From Symsagittifera roscoffensis (lineage: Eukaryota; Xenacoelomorpha; Acoela; Convolutidae), in contig NC_087062.1 in the NCBI RefSeq assembly GCF_963678635.1, positions 11,516,670-11,576,669 on the forward strand: 60,000 nucleotides of DNA, read 5' to 3'. The notes below the pieces were generated by a model. The model made no database searches, was not told the DNA's origin, and saw only the letters and a program-made list of their open reading frames with translations. Shown piece after piece: positions 46,426 to 58,200 of the stretch (its first letter is position 1; each line of letters opens with the position of its first letter). A program made the translations under genes and the position numbers.

Positions 46426-49086
46426 GTCGACCTTTTTTTTAGGTCGACCCAATTGATTTTCTGAGCCCTCCCAAATCACTATAAATACCCCCATTTTGAC
46501 CAAATTTTTCTGCGCCGCCGGCAAGTTTTTGAAAAAACAGGCCAAAAAATGTGCTTTTAGGCAGTTTTCGGAAAATTTTGACCAAAACATCGCATTTTTT
46601 GGGCGCGCGCTCCTCCCTCAGAAATTGGTGTATATTGGCGCCGAAGGGTATTTTGCCAAAATTTCAAATCTCAAAATAGTACGAAGGGGGACCCTTTGGG
46701 TCGGCAGTGGGTCGAAACCCTGAGTGGGGGGTCCGCCTTCTCCCCCCTATATCCGCTACTGGTAAATGTATCCAGTATTTTTCCCATTTTGTCATTTTTC
46801 AAATCCTACTATTTTACAAGACATAATTCAGGTAGATTTTTTGTTCTTTTTAGCTTTTATTTATTATTCAGAGGATTGGTGGTGAAGTGCATAATATTTC
46901 CTCTCATTCGAAAGGTCGGAAAGGTCGCTTGTTTGTGATCCACCAAGATTTGGAACTGATTCGTGAGTTATCAGCAAAAAAAATAAGAACAAAGAGAACT
47001 GGTTGAAATTTTTGGGCAAGAACAGGAAAATAAAACGCCTTAAGCAGGAATGATTAATTCGTAAGCTGTCCTTTCCCTTGTAGACAACTGGTATTGAAAA
47101 ATTCATCTAACTTTAATAGCGTAAATCTAAATAATGCAGCTCGAATCGGGTTGAAGCCGTATATGCTATGGCAGATTTTGATTATTGCTTTTCAAATTAG
47201 CTTTTAGTTTAGATAATTATCAATAAAAAAAATTTATGCAGACAAACTCTTATTTTTCCCCTACTCAAATTTCTTTCATCAATCAGGACCTGGCTGGCCA
47301 AATTTAAAACAGAGATGAAGCGGAGCTTCGCAGCACTTCCGACACGACACGAACAGAGCATTGTAAGCTAGTAGACAGAATACAAGATGAAAATCAATTA
47401 AAATTATTTATAAGTTCGGAAAAAATAATCTACAAAAATTCAATACATTTCTCTCCCATTAGGTTCAATTTGAAAAAAACTGGTCAAAAATCTCCATCAC
47501 CAGCATCAAGTTTCAAATCAATGACCGGGCGGCAACAAAAACCAATAATATTTAGAGACGCCATATGTGCCAAAAATAAAATGTTGTCAAAGAAAGTGTT
47601 TGAGCTAAAGTCCTTCAAAACTTGACCTTTCAGCGCTCAATAACCATGCAAAAAATTGTTGTCTTTCAAACAAATTGTTGTCTTTCAAACAAATTGTTCT
47701 TAATGTGTTCTCTTTCAAACAATACAAAAAGATGTAGTTTAGCCAATATACTACTAACCAGTTAAGCAAAAACAATTGAGCGACAAAAGAAAACATAAAA
47801 AAATTATAAAAATCAATTTGGTGAATTAACAAACACAAACGAGTTCCAACAATTGTTGAAATATCTTAAATCAGATGCAAAATGATGCTTTATAAAATTC
47901 ACGTTCATTCGTTGGAAAGTAAATTGACAAAAATAAGCAGGCATGCTATAGTACGACAAATCCAGTTTTCTTGGAAAAATTGTTCAAAAATCGAGATAAA
48001 ACCTGGCACGGACTTATTCGTTAACTTTAGACCAAGTCAAAAAGGGCGTGAAAAAACTTCAAGTTTCATAACAACGGAAATTCAAGTTCTAACATATTTT
48101 TAAGCAAGGTGAATTACGAAAAAAGTCCAGTTTGCAATTACAATAACGCTTGCTCTCGCAAGAGCAAAAACAATTAGTTTGGCTCAATTAGGAACTTATT
48201 TGAGCGCAGTTGGATGTGTTGCGTTCATGTTCTAGATGGAAAAAAAATGAAAATAAAGGGTCCAAGCATTTGTTTGACTAGCCAATTTTATTACAATCAT
48301 AGCGTTACAAAAACACCTCGTAACTCAAAGGAGACAAAGGTCGAAACGTAAGGATAATTAATTTGTTGAAAAACTTAATAATAATAATCTTCAGTTTTTT
48401 CAGATGCAAAGTTATTTTTAGCAAAAGTTACCAGAATTAACAAGAAACAAACTTTCTGGCTATTGTTAGACCTGAAATAATGAACACGAAAAACACTTTT
48501 TCTCAGATTTTCCCACACGCTATTAAAAACAAAATGATAATTCTTGTGTATTGAAGAACAATTAGCATGCCTCAAATGAAATTTGAGTGAGTTCGGAGCC
48601 TGATTAACTCTCAACCTACGCTACGAGTTAAAAAAACTCGTCTAAATAGCGCGTGTAAATTATCCCGAATACTACAAAAAATTGAGTCAAAAAAATAATC
48701 TGTAATTTGGCAACGAAGCTAACAAGGGATAGTCAAAACGATACGGTTGAAGATTAAATTCAACTAGTTTTTAGTTCGCATAAATAGGACACTGAACTAC
48801 AGGTCAACACATAACAGCTAGACAGACCTAGACTGATTGACAGGCAGGTACCAAATTCACACTTAATTGTAATATGAGAACTCTCAGGGATATAAATAAT
48901 CATGGATAGCAACTATATTGATTGACATTTAAATATGTAGCCCCTCACATTTCCGTACAGATGTAAAATTTAAATACATAGTAATTTAAATTTATTATAA
49001 TACGTAATGACCTTCAACCTGCCGCCGCAACTAACGCATCAAAAACATTAACGTTGAGTTTTAGGCTTATGGCCATCCCTCTCCCT
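46426..49086 (+). repeat. 2.67-kb tandem unit 4, most diverged
   Basis: The MITE right end is at 46761. Differences from units 1-3 concentrate in its right half, and the 29-bp patch (48921-48949) has one change. It ends at CCATCCCTCTCCCT, where retroelement sequence begins directly. Confidence 0.95.
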
Positions 49087-50351
49087 GGGTCATGAGTTTT
49101 AACTGAGTTTTAAGATTTACTTGTTTCCTTCCCTCTGAATATTTTCCTTTCTTTTCCACACCTTGGATACTGTCTAGCATCACTCCTCCCATTTTATCGA
49201 ATGGCAAATGCTTCCTTCTTCTTGTGCTCTTCCTTGCTCCCGGTTTTGCTTTTGTTCCCGCTCCGTGTTCCGTCTGGATTAATCTACTGCTACTTGGACC
49301 TTGTCCCGCCGCAATTGCCTCGTGCCTTGCCGAAACTTCGACTGGTAGTCGTGCTGGTATAATATTGACTGGCCGATAATTCTCACTGTTCGAGCTGTCA
49401 GACTGGTATGTGGCTACAGGTACTGTTTGCTTAGCTTTTGGCCGCTTTGATTTTGGGCTCTATATTGCCCCCTTCTTCGCACTCATTAGCATTTCTTTGA
49501 GTGTGACCGGCTTGCGTTTCTTGGGCAGGGTATTCTTGGGCTTTACTGCCACGGCACTTTTCCTAATCACAGACCCGCTTTTCAGCTTGATGGTATGTTT
49601 AGACTCGGAGATTACATTAGATTTTAAGAGTTTATACCGATTTAAGGTTCTGCTGGTAGTACGCTGATATAAATCGCCTGCATCTCCACTCCCTTGAATT
49701 GTAGGCTCAACCCACGATTCCTCCCCTTGGCGCGTTTTCATCTGCTGATCGCTATCAAGAATTAGCGGTGCCTTTCTTAGCGCCGGAGCGTACATCAGAT
49801 CCGATTTTCCTCCCAGTTTGAACGCTGTGGGAATGCAATGGTGCTCACTTCAGGGTCATTTTCGTCTAAACACAAACATTTTTGTTTTAAGACTTTCTTC
49901 CAATTGAGATTTCTCAGACTCGGTTTTTTCGTAAGATTGCGTAAAACGGTGTTCGCCTCCCGGCCGTGGTGGGCTTCAAAAGGTGTTAGTTTAGTCGTTG
50001 CATTTTTAGAAAACCGTAACGCGCCTAGCGCTTTATCGACCAGAGATTCCAGAGATTTATGCTCTTTTTCAGATGCATAAGTGAGGACAAAATTCTTCAG
50101 GCTTCCTATCGTTCTTTCCACTGAACCCGTACCCCGATGATCATTCACTGGGGAGTACACTAACTCGATGCCTTCGCTGTTGTAGAGGCTTTTAAATTTA
50201 TTAGATGTAAAACATGATCCCTGATCGACGTGGATTTTCCGAGGTACTCCATGTTGGGTGATGTATTTATCAAGAAGTTTTAAAACTTTATTGACATCTA
50301 AATATGTAGCCCCTCACAAAGCCGACAAGATCCGTGATGTGGCCACAAGCG
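49087..50351 (-). pseudogene. Ty3/gypsy-like retroelement integrase and pol C-terminal tail, broken
   Basis: Minus-strand reading of the integrase core: VATSRILSAL (where the first Asp region lies), then GATYLDVNKVLKLLDKYI, GVPRKIHVDQGSCFTSN with the second catalytic Asp, and GTGSVERTIGSLK with the catalytic Glu. The spacing of about 41 residues between the first and second Asp regions fits Ty3/gypsy integrases. Breaks: TGA at 50314-50316; a TGATG overlap at 49793-49797 where the frame changes; TAG at 49460-49462. Apart from these, the frame stays open to 49087 through a basic, Ser-rich tail (RKSTRRRKHLPF). Integrase inserts element cDNA into chromosomes; this copy cannot. It abuts array unit 4 directly, and no LTR is visible. 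Confidence 0.87.
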
Positions 50352-50425
50352 GACAAAACTTGAGCAGCAAACAAAAGTACGACATTTCAATTTCTATCGA
50401 AAAAAATGTCAATTGCAAACATGCT

Positions 50426-50505
50426 AAAAAAAGGTCAATCGGAACTCGAACCCCTAACCGTTGGGTGCAAAAGCGACGGCGTTACCTCCAGGTCAAGTGG
50501 GAATG
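50426..50505 (-). repeat. tRNA-like sequence (SINE head or tRNA relic)
   Basis: On the minus strand, a B-box-like GGTTCGAGTTCC (50441-50452) is preceded by an A-box-like TGACCTGGAGGTAACGCC (50479-50496). It is followed by a run of seven T (50426-50432) that could stop RNA polymerase III. The cloverleaf is imperfect, so this is more likely a SINE head or decayed tRNA than a working tRNA gene. Confidence 0.4.
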
Positions 50506-50945
50506 AACCTGAAAATTCTTAAGCTTCAAAAATAAAGCAAGTAAGATTTAATAGAAAAGTTGTTTACGGGAAAAAAGTCTAGTTCCAGATTAAAAGACAC
50601 TTGCTTTCGCAATGTAATGAAACTGAAGACACTGAAAAATTGTTTGACTTAGGGTTGAAAAAGAGCTCGTCATAACACAAATGACCGAAACCACTCATCG
50701 GATATTCAATGCAAATAATGTCATCTGGTACTAAAATCTAGGTATATGGGAGCCAGCACTGGGCGTTGTTGGGCTCCACACAATAGCAATATGCTTCTTC
50801 AAAGATTTAAGATAACTCAATCGCAAAGCCAAACACCAAACATTTTATCACCAATTGGCAATCCTTTATGGTGTATTTGGGGCCACTTGAACTGTTAGAA
50901 GTCAACGACACTACGGTTGAATATTCTTCATCGCAAATCTTCAAA
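50506..50945. other. sequence upstream of the ligase gene
   Basis: AT-rich; should hold the promoter and 5' UTR of the ligase gene. I see no clear TATA box. An in-frame ATG at 50868 would add 26 residues but has a weak context (T at -3). Confidence 0.4.
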
Positions 50946-53900
50946 ATGGTTCAATTCAACAAACCCGATGCTGATTCTGTTTTCCGCTCTCCTCTCGGTC
51001 CTTACGACTACTCGCAGGAAAAATGGGATTCCCTCACTTCTTTTCTAGAAGATATGTTCAGACGGAAGCATCCTTCAAGTCAAATATTCGAGGTCGCTTC
51101 AGGAATGACAATGACGTACAGTGAGCTTCTAGAGGTAGCAGAGACGGTTGCGGCTAATTTAGCACTTGAAGGTAAAATCGTTCATGTAGCGCATGCCGAA
51201 ATTTTCTAATTCATACATTTGACGTAATTCAAATAACTTCAACCAAAATCACCTACCAAAAAAAAAGAAAAAGTTTCTCATAACTAACTAAAATCAATTT
51301 ATTCTCTTTTACGCTTTGTAACCTTTCAAACTCATTTGACAAATTCAAAATACAGACGATGCAATCAATGTTTCTGAAAAAGAGGCAAAATCGTATTTCA
51401 CTCAAAATTTTGTGGTCCAATAAATTCATATAATTTCAGATTGATTAAGATATAGGGCTCAATTCATTGTGTTCTCAATAATTCTCAAATCGTTAAAAAC
51501 ATAATATTTCACGAAATCTGAGGCAACATTTCTTGGATTTTGTTTTCACCCACCACTAGATATAAATGCATCCCAATTATAGTGAAATTGCTCAAATCAG
51601 AATAAAATTTCATGCTGGGTTGAACTTGGCCGAAAAAATTACAAAAATGATACCCAACAACAAAATTTTTCCCAGCTGAAGATTTACAAGTTGAGCTTGA
51701 GGCCGGATTCCAACCCAGAAGATCTTTGTTGTTCTCAGCATGTGCGTTACTTTTACGCTAGCCCACCAATACTTTTAAGCTTGATGTGCCAATTAGATAA
51801 ATTTATGAAATCTGTGAGCGGGAAGTTTTCGATAAAGAAGTCTGCCTAAAACCCAGTTGCAATACCATAGCTAATAATCGCAAGGCTAAAAAATAATATG
51901 ACGCTTCCTGGAGCTAAAATATGTCATTACTCTCTAGTTCCTTCTTTTTGGGGCCCGATACCTGATTTTGCACAAAATTAAAAGACCCAGCCTAAACCCT
52001 CCCCCCTCCAAAACAACAATTGCTTTTGGATTTCAGAAAAATAGCAAACAGACTACCCACAAATAAAAAAGCCGCCTTTGAAAGTTTGAAAAACGCAAAA
52101 TATTTATTCAGAATATACAAAACAACAAGATTTTGAGCATTATAGTCCGGGCATACTATCAAACCCATCAGAAGGCTATCAGAATATGAAGATTTTTAGT
52201 CGCCTTGCAAGGACCTCCTCCCTCCCCCGATAATTAAGCAACAAAGATACGACTACTTTCAGGTATTCCCCCGAGAACCATCGTTCACATTGTGTGCGAG
52301 AACAGTTTTGATTGGATAACGACTCTGTTCGCATGTTATTTGAATGACTGCATTGTTGTCGCCAGCAACTCAAAGTCACCGTGGCCAGAATGTGCTCGGA
52401 ATATAGAAACAAGTTGTTCTACCGTTCTTATTTTGTCGGCAAAATGCTTCGCAAGGTATACTTTTTTGATTATTGATACTACCATAACAACAATAATGTT
52501 TTGATGTTGGAAAAAAATCTTATTTTTGGGAATCTGAAAAAGTCAGATTTGAAACCATAAATTACTCCTAATCAGTGGGGATTTTCTCAAATATGGGAAA
52601 CTTGATCATTAATAAATATGCCGACGAAGGCACCTTAGGAGATATTGTAGCGTTGGTCATGCCAAAAACCGATGCCGTAAAGTGCTATCAAAAGGGGGAA
52701 CCCTGGGTGGCCAGAGTTTTGGGTTCTTGAGAGAAGGGGCATCCTCCCCTATTTTCCTGTTATTACGGGTTTCTTGAAATACACCGGAATCGGGTTCTCG
52801 TGTTGCCTCCGAAGGCTCCTTTAGAAACATATCTGATAGAAAAGATGTTATCTTTTTCAGGCTCAAAATTTTTATTTCAGGCTCAAAAATGAAATAGACC
52901 ACCCTTTCTTGACTCATATAATTGACATTGAGCCAAATTTAGCCAAAGAGAAATACGATCCACAGTTTAACTTCACTCGAAGAGAGACGCTCAGATCTCC
53001 CGTGTACAACAGAGAAGAACTGCAGGACATTTGCAGCATGTTATTCTCTTCAGGAACTTCAGGAGTTCCGAAATCGATCAAAATAGTCCGGAAGAGTCTG
53101 ATTAGCGGTTGCTTGACAAATACGTTTCCAGGTTTTGCTACACAAACTCACCAGGATGTTACCCTAGTTGCTCAACCCATTGCCCACATTGGTGGACTAA
53201 CGATCTTCTTTTTTTCTGCTTTCCAGGGCGCAAACTTGGTTATCACTGACTATCCAGGATCAACTGGGCTTCTTCAGGTTATCCAAAAGTACCGGATAAC
53301 TTTTTTCTTTGCAGTTCCGTCAGTTTTGCACTCTTTGGCTAAAATAGATAATTTGGAAAGTTTCGACTTAGCATCCATTCGAGTTATTTTAACCGGCGCT
53401 ACAAGTCCTAACTTTGAAGTTATAAAAACTTTGCAGAAAAGGAGTGGGAATGAAAATGTGACAATAAAACATGGATACGGTGCCACGGAAACGTACGGTA
53501 CAACCTTTATGACGAATGAAAATTTCGAGACATGCATTGAGTCCATAGGATTAGGCTTGCCAGGGGTCAACTTCCGAATCGCCGATTTGAAGGACCCTAC
53601 AACATTCATAACAGAACCTAATCTTGAGGGTGAATTACAAACCAGGCAGTGTCATCCTTATTTACTATATTTTAACGACCCCGAAAAATCAGCGACAGCT
53701 TTGACCGACGATGGTTTCTACAAAACGGGGGATTTGGCTTATCTCATTCGAGTTATTTTAACCGGCGCTACAAGTCCTAACTTTGAAGTTATAAAAACTT
53801 TGCAGAAAAGGAGTGGGAATGAAAATGTGACAATAAAACATGGATACGGTGCCACGGAAACGTACGGTACAACCTTTATGACGAATGAAAATTTCGAGAC

Positions 53901-54474
53901 ATGCATTGAGTCCATAGGATTAGGCTTGCCAGGGGTCAACTTCCGAATCGCCGATTTGAAGGACCCTACAACATTCATAACAGAACCTAATCTTGAGGGT
54001 GAATTACAAACCAGGCAGTGTCATCCTTATTTACTATATTTTAACGACCCCGAAAAATCAGCGACAGCTTTGACCGACGATGGTTTCTACAAAACGGGGG
54101 ATTTGGCTTATCTAAATGAGGATCTAAATGTGATGATCTCTGGACGAATCAAAGAAGTGATCAAATTTCGTGGGTTTTCAGTTTCACCAGCTGAAATTGA
54201 GGCAATTTTAACGCAGCACCCGTTAGTTCAAGAGTGTTCAGTTGTCGCAAAACCCAAAGAAGCAAACGGCGAAATCCCAGTTGCTTTTGTCGTACTGAAG
54301 TTTCCGGATACAGCTGGCACAAACGAAGTCGAAAAAGAGCTGATCGCATTTGTGGCAGAGTCGTTGGCCGATTTCAAGAGGATCCATCGTGTTTATTTCA
54401 TTGATGACATTCCAAAAAATGGCAGCGGAAAAATACTCAAGCAAATGCTAGTCAGGAAATTCCAGAAAGAATGA
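50946..54474 (+). CDS. acyl-CoA synthetase, 4-coumarate-CoA ligase/luciferase-like (ANL superfamily), with internal duplication
   Basis: Three exons: 50946-51171, 52263-52455, 52881-54474; GT..AG introns, phases 1 and 2; 670 residues. The ATG at 50946 (AAAATGG) is preferred over 50868. ANL enzymes activate a carboxylate with ATP as an acyl-adenylate, then usually transfer it to CoA. Visible motifs: P-loop SSGTSGVPKS (~196-205), QPIAHIGGL, adenine-binding YGATE (~339 and again ~462), YKTGDL (~420 and ~543), hinge GRIKEVIKFRGFSVSPAEIE (~561) and catalytic-lysine end NGSGKILKQ (~652). Residues ~305-427 are repeated exactly as ~428-550. Without the repeat the protein is 547 residues, the normal family length. 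The C-terminus FQKE lacks a peroxisomal SKL-type signal. The substrate cannot be told; true luciferase activity is not implied. Confidence 0.9.
53376..53744 (+). repeat. 369-bp tandem duplication in ligase exon 3, copy 1
   Basis: Identical over all 369 bases to 53745-54113, immediately adjacent. It is in frame (123 codons), and the boundaries show no microhomology. It spans the segment from IRVILTGATSP through YKTGDLAYL. The copies are so alike that they are either very recent or an assembly error. Confidence 0.98.
53745..54113 (+). repeat. 369-bp tandem duplication in ligase exon 3, copy 2
   Basis: Second, identical copy. After it the gene continues with NEDLNVMISGRIKEVI, which is the normal continuation of YKTGDLAYL. 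The true gene may therefore contain only one copy. Confidence 0.98.
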
Positions 54475-55066
54475 AAAAAACTTTCCGTTTTTTTTGAGGT
54501 CACTGATTACACTTTTTGTATCCAGAAAAATAATTTGTATAACTTTTAATGTCTGTTGCCTTATATAATCTCGCGAAAATACAAGGTAAGAAAGAAAGAC
54601 GGCTAACCTGTTGCTGTGCAAGTTGCAAAAGGTATGATCATAATCACAAAAATAGGGGGTGTAATTGTTAAGTAGAAGGGGGGTGTAAAACAAGAAAGGG
54701 GGCGCAAATGTTAAGAAGATTAATTTGGTCGAATTTTCGACCTAACAGGCTGCAGCAAATTTTGAATTTTAAATAGACCACTCTAGTGCTAATTTACAGC
54801 TTTTTATAGGGGGGGTTCTTTAGTAGATACCATAGGGGGCTATTGTTAATTAGATCCACCAATTTTTCTCTACACTGGAACACCAACTTTTTTATTTAAT
54901 TTTGGTATCCGAATCACGACGGTCTTTTTTGAGGTGTCCAAAGTGTGGCAAAAAAATATCAACTTACTCCATAATGACTCAGCGCATTATACCGCTCGCA
55001 CTCGAGTCGAATGTTAGTGCATTAGCTACTTGCCAAACCGGATTAAGGACAGACGTAAAGATAGAG
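54475..55066. other. 3' flank of the ligase gene
   Basis: AT-rich sequence with repeated AGGGGGGTGTAA-like words (54653-54700). There is no canonical AATAAA close to the stop; AAAATAATTT at about 54525 may serve. No gene was seen. Confidence 0.4.
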
Positions 55067-55067
55067 A

Positions 55068-55250
55068 GCAGCCGTAGCCGAGTGGGTTGCGCACACGTCT
55101 CTCAAAACGAAGGTCATGCATTCGATTCTCACTTCGGATACTGTTGAAGGGGTCCCAGTGTCATCCGTCTCCTCAAAGTGGGACCGGCTGCAGCGAAATG
55201 GATGACATCTCCTTCCCCCACGATTGGTTTGGCACCGAAGCATACATAGA
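55068..55250 (+). repeat. tRNA-derived SINE
   Basis: The head (about 55068-55137) starts GCAGCCGTAGCCGAGTGG, with A box TAGCCGAGTGGGTTGCGC and B box GCATTCGATTC at tRNA-like spacing, resembling a Ser/Leu-type tRNA. A non-tRNA body (GGTCCCAGTGTCATCC... GGTTTGGCACCGAAG) follows to about 55245. The element sits exactly at the left end of duplication copy B. Confidence 0.65.
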
Positions 55251-58200
55251 GGTGAAGGTGCGATTCAGTATTTGATGCCAAAAGCCTTGAATTTGGAAAA
55301 ACTTTATTGCAAATTTCAAATCTCAAACTACATTCTGTTTTTATCAAAATGAAGCCCTTAAGGTTCCGGCTTCTTTTAAAATTAAAAAAAATTTTGCTGA
55401 AGAATTTGATAAAATTTTAATTTTTCTTTATCTCTTAAATGATTTTTTATTTTAACACTCCTTCCAAACCCATACGCGCGGAAGACTTTCTAGAAATTTA
55501 TATTTTTTTGCCTCTGTTAAACTGCTTTAAGAATTCTGTTGCTTGCCTCAATCCACTTTGGAAAAATTACGCCTGCAAATCGGAAAACCGTTTTTTTTCC
55601 AGTTTAAAAATTAGTTTGACAGCATCACGAAGGCTTTTCTCAGCTTATTTTGGTAGTGCAATTGTACATTAAGTTCGATATACTAAAATAAATCATATTG
55701 CGTGGAGATAAAGACCACACTTGAGGCGATAAATTTTATTGGTTTGATTCCGGCCAGGGGCAAGATTTTTTTAGTGTGAGAAATCTAATTTTCGGACTAT
55801 CTTTAGTCTCATTTTTTTGAGAACACACTTTCCAAATCCTGCCATTTTTGTCCGGTTGAAGCAACTTTTTCGTAGAAAACAAATTTTGTTTTTCATCATT
55901 TTTTTTATTTTTGATAATTTTTGTGTTTTCGCCGAATTGGATTTTCTTGCTTCAACTTTTCCAGTTTTTATTTTATCCGCTTAGTGACCATAATATGGCT
56001 TAATTTGAAAGGTGAATATAGAATAAGTAGCGTGTTTCAAGAGAAATTAAGACGGCTTACAATATTCAGCTGCAGAAAATTATAGCTCAACATTTTAAAT
56101 TGACAATATCTTTGTAACTTAACAGGCATCCACCCAAAAATTTTCGGTTTTATTGCCATCCAGTGAATTTTGTAAGTTCATATCTATTTCTGTTACTCTT
56201 CATGCTTTCTCAACGTGTATCTAACTACAGACAAATGCATTAATTTTTAGTTTCAGCCGTTTATTTTTCAACTAATTTAGTTTGCTAGTTTTATATATAA
56301 GTTTTTGGTTGCATTTTGCATTGTTTGGGTGGTTTTGGGGAACCTAGACATCTTCATGAATTTTGTGCAGTTTTTTTTTCTTAAAAACATTGTTTTTCTC
56401 GACGGGTGTCTGGAAAGTTTTTTCCACCATCCTACCGCATGTTTAAGTTTATTCCGAAAGTAATCAATTTTTTTAATTGGTTTAGTTTGGGTAATTTCCA
56501 ATGAAATTTTATTTCAATGAATTTTTATTCGATATAAATCAAAACAAATAAAAAAAACTTGTAGATCTAGTTTCTTGTCCAATTTAGAAGCTTTTCTCAG
56601 CTTGTTTGTATTCTATTGCATGTACTGCAAAGCTCCGCTTGCACCTGCATCAGAAATATGATTGCACTTGATAGAAGAATTTCGAAAAAAAAATGTTCGC
56701 GTTTTCTTTGTCGCTTTTCGATTATTGATTTTGCAATAAAGTCCGTGATTTTTAGTTTTTAGTTTAGTTTTACAAATGTGGCGAGTCCCCCTCCCACAAA
56801 AAGGGACGAGCCCCCCTGACTGGATAAGGTCGATGGTTTTGAATCAATTTTGGGTTGAAACCATCCTCCGAGGATGCAGGGGGCTGGGAAACTTTCAATT
56901 TTTCTCTGGATCAGTTCAAAAACGCCTAGCATGGAACACACGAAAGCCAAAAGTTTGATGGAGGAATGGCACAGAAATTTTCAGATGGGGATGTGGTGTA
57001 CTGTACAAGCATTGCCATTCAAAATTTTTCCAATTACTGAGAAAAGAACAAATCCTGTCGGATAAAAAATAATTGCAAATAACTGCATGATAAAGTGCCG
57101 CCAAGGTGCCAAAATACAATAAAAGCCCAGCCAACTTAATTGAACTCCTTAAACATTATCGCAGTATTACTAATCTGAAGCAACTTGATGGTCTCTCGTT
57201 CAATTTTGATGTTTAGTTTCTTTACTCTTCAATTTAAGCGTTTCATCGTAACTCTGTTGATCTGATCAATTTTTTAGCCGTACTAATTTTCGCTTGCTAC
57301 GAGTTGTCACGTGCTGCGAATAGTAGCCTTTTACGAATGCTACGAATTTTCACTTGCGATGAATTGTCGCTTGCGATGTATTGTCACCCTACCAAAAACG
57401 CATCGAAAGAAAATCAAGTTCGAAACATAAAATTCTCTGAGGCTACGATGTTCTAACCCAGAAATCGCGACGGAGAACTACACTGTTTAACCACCCCAGC
57501 TTGTCATCTTTACATAAAAATTTTCACGTGTTATATTTTACTTGATAAAGCAGTGGAAATACGTATCAACAGTGTAATTAGCCTACTAGAAAAATAAATT
57601 CTGCACAAAACAGCATCAAAAAATGTGACTTGCGGAAGTGAAAATTTTTTTTTTGAAATACCCTTACTGGAGTGAGCGTATTTTCTAGCCATTTTACATT
57701 AGTGAGACAATATTTTGGACTATGGTCCCGATTGCCGAAACTAATGTTTTTCATATATGCCTGCTTTTATTTTGGATGATTTATAAATTTTATCAGCATC
57801 ACCTAAGGGGGATTTTTCTCATCGACGATCCAGCATCATCGTAAGCGACAGACCTACGTCAATTGATGGCTGGTTTGTCGTGATTAGACTTGTGCCAAAA
57901 AATCTGGTGCTTAATTTCACTGGCACACTTCATTTCGCAAAACTTTTTATTTTAATGTCCAATTATCTTGGATTAGAATTATAAGAAGGATAGACTAGCT
58001 GTTAATAAGTAACTCGACAAATTTAACCGTGAAAGTGTCAACCGGAAGTTTTTAAAGAGTATCTTCGATATATAAAAACTACAACCTTAATAATTGTAAA
58101 TATAATGGCTAAAATTAGCTTGCTTCATGGTAAATACTTGTCAATTAATTCTACGTATTAGTTAATCCAAGGTTGTCTAAAAGTAGAACATCAATTAACT

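Noticed and set aside
38403-49086. CRISPR-like array
   Set aside because: Units are 2.67 kb with no short repeat-spacer pattern, and the window is eukaryotic.
52909-54474. Ligase start at the TTG at 52909
   Set aside because: TTG is not a likely eukaryotic start. The frame continues upstream to an acceptor at 52880 and joins in phase to two exons that supply the expected N-terminal ANL sequence.
55068-55137. Functional tRNA gene
   Set aside because: The A and B boxes are present, but the acceptor and anticodon stems do not pair properly and a SINE-like body follows.
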